Below are positions 61,234 through 64,000 of a DNA stretch of 64,000 bases, piece by piece; positions within the stretch are counted from its first letter, which is position 1, and every line of letters begins with the position of its first letter. The notes under the pieces are model-generated. The model saw nothing but the letters and a program-made list of their open reading frames with translations, made no database searches and was not told the DNA's origin. The DNA is taken from positions 2,869,545 through 2,933,544 of the forward strand of contig CP070812.1 of NCBI GenBank assembly GCA_020344015.1, read 5' to 3'. The position numbers and the translations under genes are program-made. Source of the stretch: Gemmatimonadota bacterium. Lineage in GTDB: Bacteria; Gemmatimonadota; Gemmatimonadetes; Palauibacterales; KS3-K002.

Positions 61234-62202
61234 ATGAAGCTTGGTCGGTCGAAGTCGTGGCTGGGTCTCTGCTGGGCGGGACTGTTCGTATTTCTGTCGC
61301 AGCCGTGCTGTGTCGGTTGGCTCAGGGCACAGACGGCCAGCTCGGAGCAAGAGCGTCCTCTGAGAATCGTCATAACCAACGACGACGGCGTCGAAGAGCT
61401 GCAGGACCGCGTGGCTCCGCTGGCTCGGACCCTGGCGGGTTTCGCAGAGGTCTACGTCGTCATCCCGGCCCAGAATCGCAGCGGCACGACACATCACATG
61501 AGCCTCTCGATGGGCAAACGGTCTCTGGAATCGGAGCTGATCTGGTCGGGCCCGTTTGAAGAGGGCGGCAGGCGCGTCGAGGTGCACGTGGTCGACGGAT
61601 ACCCGGCAGACTGTGTGGCGCTGGCGCTGGGCGGCATCCTGAGGGACGATCCGCCGGACCTCGTCATCTCCGGGCCGAACGGCGGCCCCAACCTCGGCCC
61701 GGCGTGGTTCGGTTCCGGTACCATTGGCGCGGCGCGCATCGCGGCGATCATCGGCGTCCCGGCCATCGCCATCTCCGGATTGGACGATAGCGAGGAGGAA
61801 GCGGTGCAGGCGCTGGCCGACTGGGTCGCGCAGCTGGCTCGCAGCGAGCTCGCACTGGGGCTGGAGGCTGGGCAGTACCTGACGGTCGCCCTGCCGCAGA
61901 AGTTACCGTCGGAGATCAAGGGCATCCGCGTCGCGCCCCGCGCCTCAGGGTTGGGAGGCCGCTATTTCGAGAAGGCGCCGCCGCTCATCGGCGAGGGCGA
62001 AGAGGGTCCCAGACAGGTCTGGTTGCTTCAGGTGCCCGAGATGACCGAGCTGCCGCCCGGCGCGACCGACGTCCTCTACTATATCCAGGACTACATTGTC
62101 CTTACTCCCATGCGGGCCGACGAGCACGACTACGCGTTCATGGACGAGCTGCGAGGCAGGCTGGGCGAGCTACCGGCCTGGCCGCCGGAAGAGAGGCCCT
62201 AG
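61234..62202 (+). CDS. Exported SurE-like phosphatase/nucleotidase
   Basis: A 322-residue protein; ATG 61234 follows AGGAGAGAAGG and opens a signal peptide (about residues 10-32, cleavage near LRAQ). SurE core: I-V-I-T-N-D-D-G-V-E with the metal-binding Asp pair, the A-P-x-x-N/Q-x-S-G motif here as I-P-A-Q-N-R-S-G-T-T-H-H, and S-G-P-N-G-G-P-N-L-G with metal-binding Asn. Classical SurE is cytoplasmic and hydrolyses nucleoside 5'/3'-monophosphates; the added signal and about 60 extra residues place this one in the periplasm, perhaps for nucleotide or organophosphate salvage. A strong hairpin follows. Confidence 0.87.
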   Translation: MKLGRSKSWLGLCWAGLFVFLSQPCCVGWLRAQTASSEQERPLRIVITNDDGVEELQDRVAPLARTLAGFAEVYVVIPAQNRSGTTHHMSLSMGKRSLESELIWSGPFEEGGRRVEVHVVDGYPADCVALALGGILRDDPPDLVISGPNGGPNLGPAWFGSGTIGAARIAAIIGVPAIAISGLDDSEEEAVQALADWVAQLARSELALGLEAGQYLTVALPQKLPSEIKGIRVAPRASGLGGRYFEKAPPLIGEGEEGPRQVWLLQVPEMTELPPGATDVLYYIQDYIVLTPMRADEHDYAFMDELRGRLGELPAWPPEERP

Positions 62203-62228
62203 GCCGCATCGTCCCCGAAAACAGGGCT

Positions 62229-62257
62229 GACGGCGGAATCCCGAGGGTTCCGCCGTC
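62229..62257 (+). terminator. Hairpin terminator after the SurE-like gene
   Basis: GACGGCGGAA and TTCCGCCGTC pair perfectly, and CCC/GGG extends the stem inside a T bulge, leaving a 2-base loop. It lies 26 bases after the stop and is followed by a weak T-containing stretch (ATTTCC). Confidence 0.6.
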
Positions 62258-62407
62258 GCCATTTCCGCCCCCCCAACCCATGCCTCCGCTTGATTCCCGC
62301 TTGATGACGCCTCGCCATCGTAGGTCCAGCGAGTTCCGCTCGCTTCGGCCGTGACCTAGGAGGAAGCCGGCCGGAGAGGATGTACCAAGGGACGGAGGCG
62401 CCGCCCG

Positions 62408-64000
62408 ATGAAAGACCTACGAGACAGGTACTTCCGCTGGTTGGTCGAGCACCGGATAGAGGTGCTGGCGCTCAACGTTGCCCTGTTCCTTATCGTCGCC
62501 GTCGGCGCCGGTCGCGTGCCGATCGACTACACCATGGAGCAGTTCTTCCCCGGTTGGGGGCCCGAGCGGGAACGGTACGACCGCTACAAGCAGAGCTTCC
62601 ACAAAGAGGACGCGCAGATCTCTGTCTTCTGGAAGGACTCGCGGCCGCCTGGGGTCGCCCTCTATCGCGACCTGCAACAGGCGGCCCGCTACTTCGAGGA
62701 GGCCGGCCTTCTCGGCGTTCAGTGGGTCGGCAGCGTCGAGGTGGCAGAGGTCGTGGAGGAAGACGGCGAGAGCATCCTGCACGTGCATACGCTGATTGAA
62801 GAAGAACGGCTGAGCGACGCGTACGTCCGCCGGGTCCTGGCCGAGCACCGGGACGACGATCTCTATCGCGGCTACCTGTGGAATGCGGAGCAGACTGTGT
62901 TCGCGATCCACGGGACCCTCGATCCGCGCGACATGGAGGACGACCAGAGGCGGCGCGAGATCGACGAGACGCTGCAGAGCGAGTTGGAGGCGCTTGCCGG
63001 CGACAGAGCTGAGTTCGCGCTGAGCGGGGTTCCCATCACCCGCTCGCGCATCCCCAAGCTGCTCGATGAGGATCAACGCCTGTTCGTTGGGGCCGGCCTG
63101 CTCGTATTCCTCGCGGTCCTCTTCTTCTTCTTCCGTCACCTGGGTCAAGTTGTTTTGTGTCTGGCCTCCGTCGTGCCGGCCTACCTGAGCACGGTGGCGT
63201 TGATCGGTCTCGCCGGGAAGCCGGTCACGGTCTTGACCGGCTTCATCCCGATCATCGTCCTGGTGGTCGGGGGTAGTGACATCGTTCACCTGCTGTCGCG
63301 CTATCGGCAACTGCGAGCGCAGCAGACCGGTAACGCCGACGCGGTCGTGTCGGCCTTCTCCGAACTCGTGACGCCTTGCTTTTATACGTCTTTGACCACG
63401 GCGATCGGGTTCCTGAGCCTGGTGGGCACGCGGATCGGGATCGTGATGGACTTCGGCATTTTCACCGCCGTGGCGATTTTCCTGACCTACGGGTTCAGCA
63501 TGACGTTGCTCCCCGTGCTCTTGAGCTTCTATACGAGGAGGCGCTTCAACGATCGCGGACTGCAGGCCCCCTGGGCTCGCTGGATCGTCGATGGCGCCGC
63601 GGGGTTGGCGGTGCGGCCGGCGCGCAAAGTCCTCGTCGCCTTCGCTATCGTGGCGCTCATCGGTGCCGGTCTGGGCCTGTCGCTGCGCGTCGACTCCTAT
63701 CTGATCGATGATCTCAAGAAGAGCGCCGGGGTCAGGCGCGACTTGATCTGGGTCGAGGAAAACGGATTCGGGATCTATCAGGTCGTGCTGTTCCTAGGCC
63801 AGACGGACGAGCGGCCGCTTCATCATCCCGAGGCGCTCCGCTGGATGGAGGGGTTTCAGGAGTACGTGGCCAGCGAGCCCGCCGTCGTGAACTCGTTTGC
63901 GCTACCTGGTCTGCTCAGGCAGCTGCGGCGCGCGGCATTGGACGGTGATGGTGCGGACGAGGCGCTCCCCGCGACGGTCGAGGAGGCGGGCCAACTCATC
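62408..64000 (+). CDS. RND-superfamily (MMPL-type) transporter, truncated by window end
   Basis: The frame from ATG 62408 (GGAGGCG upstream) runs open to the window end, 531 codons. TM1 at about 15-35 is followed by a periplasmic domain of about 170 residues, then a cluster of helices with V-L-F-F-F-F-R-H-L, P-I-I-V-L-V-V-G-G-S-D-I-V-H-L and S-L-T-T-A-I-G-F-L-S-L, the G-x-x-x-D and sterol-sensing/SecDF-like motifs of the family, and a second N-terminal-like helix at about 415-435 that starts the repeated half. It probably uses the proton-motive force to export lipids or hydrophobic compounds; the substrate is unknown. A full protein would be about 780-850 residues. Confidence 0.88.
   Translation, partial: MKDLRDRYFRWLVEHRIEVLALNVALFLIVAVGAGRVPIDYTMEQFFPGWGPERERYDRYKQSFHKEDAQISVFWKDSRPPGVALYRDLQQAARYFEEAGLLGVQWVGSVEVAEVVEEDGESILHVHTLIEEERLSDAYVRRVLAEHRDDDLYRGYLWNAEQTVFAIHGTLDPRDMEDDQRRREIDETLQSELEALAGDRAEFALSGVPITRSRIPKLLDEDQRLFVGAGLLVFLAVLFFFFRHLGQVVLCLASVVPAYLSTVALIGLAGKPVTVLTGFIPIIVLVVGGSDIVHLLSRYRQLRAQQTGNADAVVSAFSELVTPCFYTSLTTAIGFLSLVGTRIGIVMDFGIFTAVAIFLTYGFSMTLLPVLLSFYTRRRFNDRGLQAPWARWIVDGAAGLAVRPARKVLVAFAIVALIGAGLGLSLRVDSYLIDDLKKSAGVRRDLIWVEENGFGIYQVVLFLGQTDERPLHHPEALRWMEGFQEYVASEPAVVNSFALPGLLRQLRRAALDGDGADEALPATVEEAGQLI

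Overview
The window is GC-rich, gene-dense bacterial chromosome with no rRNA, tRNA, CRISPR, phage or insertion sequence that I can recognise. Several traits suggest Gemmatimonadota or a close relative: many exported proteins with PD40/TolB-type beta-propellers, a Ser/Thr kinase fused to such a propeller, three orphan MacB-like (ADOP) permeases, exported serine hydrolases and amidohydrolases, TPR/TolB-domain proteins and NtrC-type two-component systems. This placement is inferred from gene content, not from a marker gene.

Layout. 1-4.0 kb: truncated ADOP permease, ArfB ribosome-rescue hydrolase, secreted CocE-type hydrolase. 4.3-14 kb: PD40-amidohydrolase fusion; an NtrC regulator and sensor kinase pair followed by paired 13-bp dyads and a sigma-54-type promoter in front of a PD40 lipoprotein; a serine hydrolase. 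14-24.4 kb (minus strand): a seven-gene respiratory cluster (ActA-like pentaheme cytochrome, Tat-exported molybdopterin oxidoreductase, four-cluster ferredoxin subunit, NrfD/ActC-like membrane subunit, two tetraheme cytochromes, small membrane protein), preceded by a hexaheme lipoprotein built of three tandem repeats. 24.4-28.4 kb: a divergent three-gene regulatory operon (lone receiver, histidine kinase, NtrC regulator); the divergent gap has sigma-54-like promoters on both strands and a dyad between them. 28.5-35.4 kb: two ADOP permeases flanking a 27-residue membrane peptide and a dicarboxylate symporter. 35.4-44.4 kb: metalloprotease plus lipoprotein, DUF2459-like lipoprotein plus exported alanine racemase, a secreted protein of unknown function, a trypsin-fold protease beside a stand-alone copy of its N-terminal domain, and an SMP-30-like protein. 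44.6-51.9 kb: TPR protein, then a corrinoid methyltransferase operon (membrane protein, MttB family, corrinoid protein, RACo-type activator, DUF1638). 51.9-64 kb: kinase-propeller, serine hydrolase, beta-barrel, alpha/beta hydrolase followed by a duplicated M20 tail, M20 peptidase, small lipoprotein, exported SurE-like protein and a truncated RND/MMPL transporter.

The part most likely to be a coherent undescribed system is 14.0-28.4 kb. It looks like an electron-transfer module assembled from alternative-complex-III/Qrc-type parts plus up to 19 CxxCH haem sites, apparently controlled by the adjacent NtrC/sigma-54 system, with the first gene of the main operon having its ribosome-binding site buried in a perfect 15-bp hairpin. 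The 47.0-51.9 kb corrinoid operon is a second self-contained pathway whose substrate and methyl acceptor cannot be read from the window.
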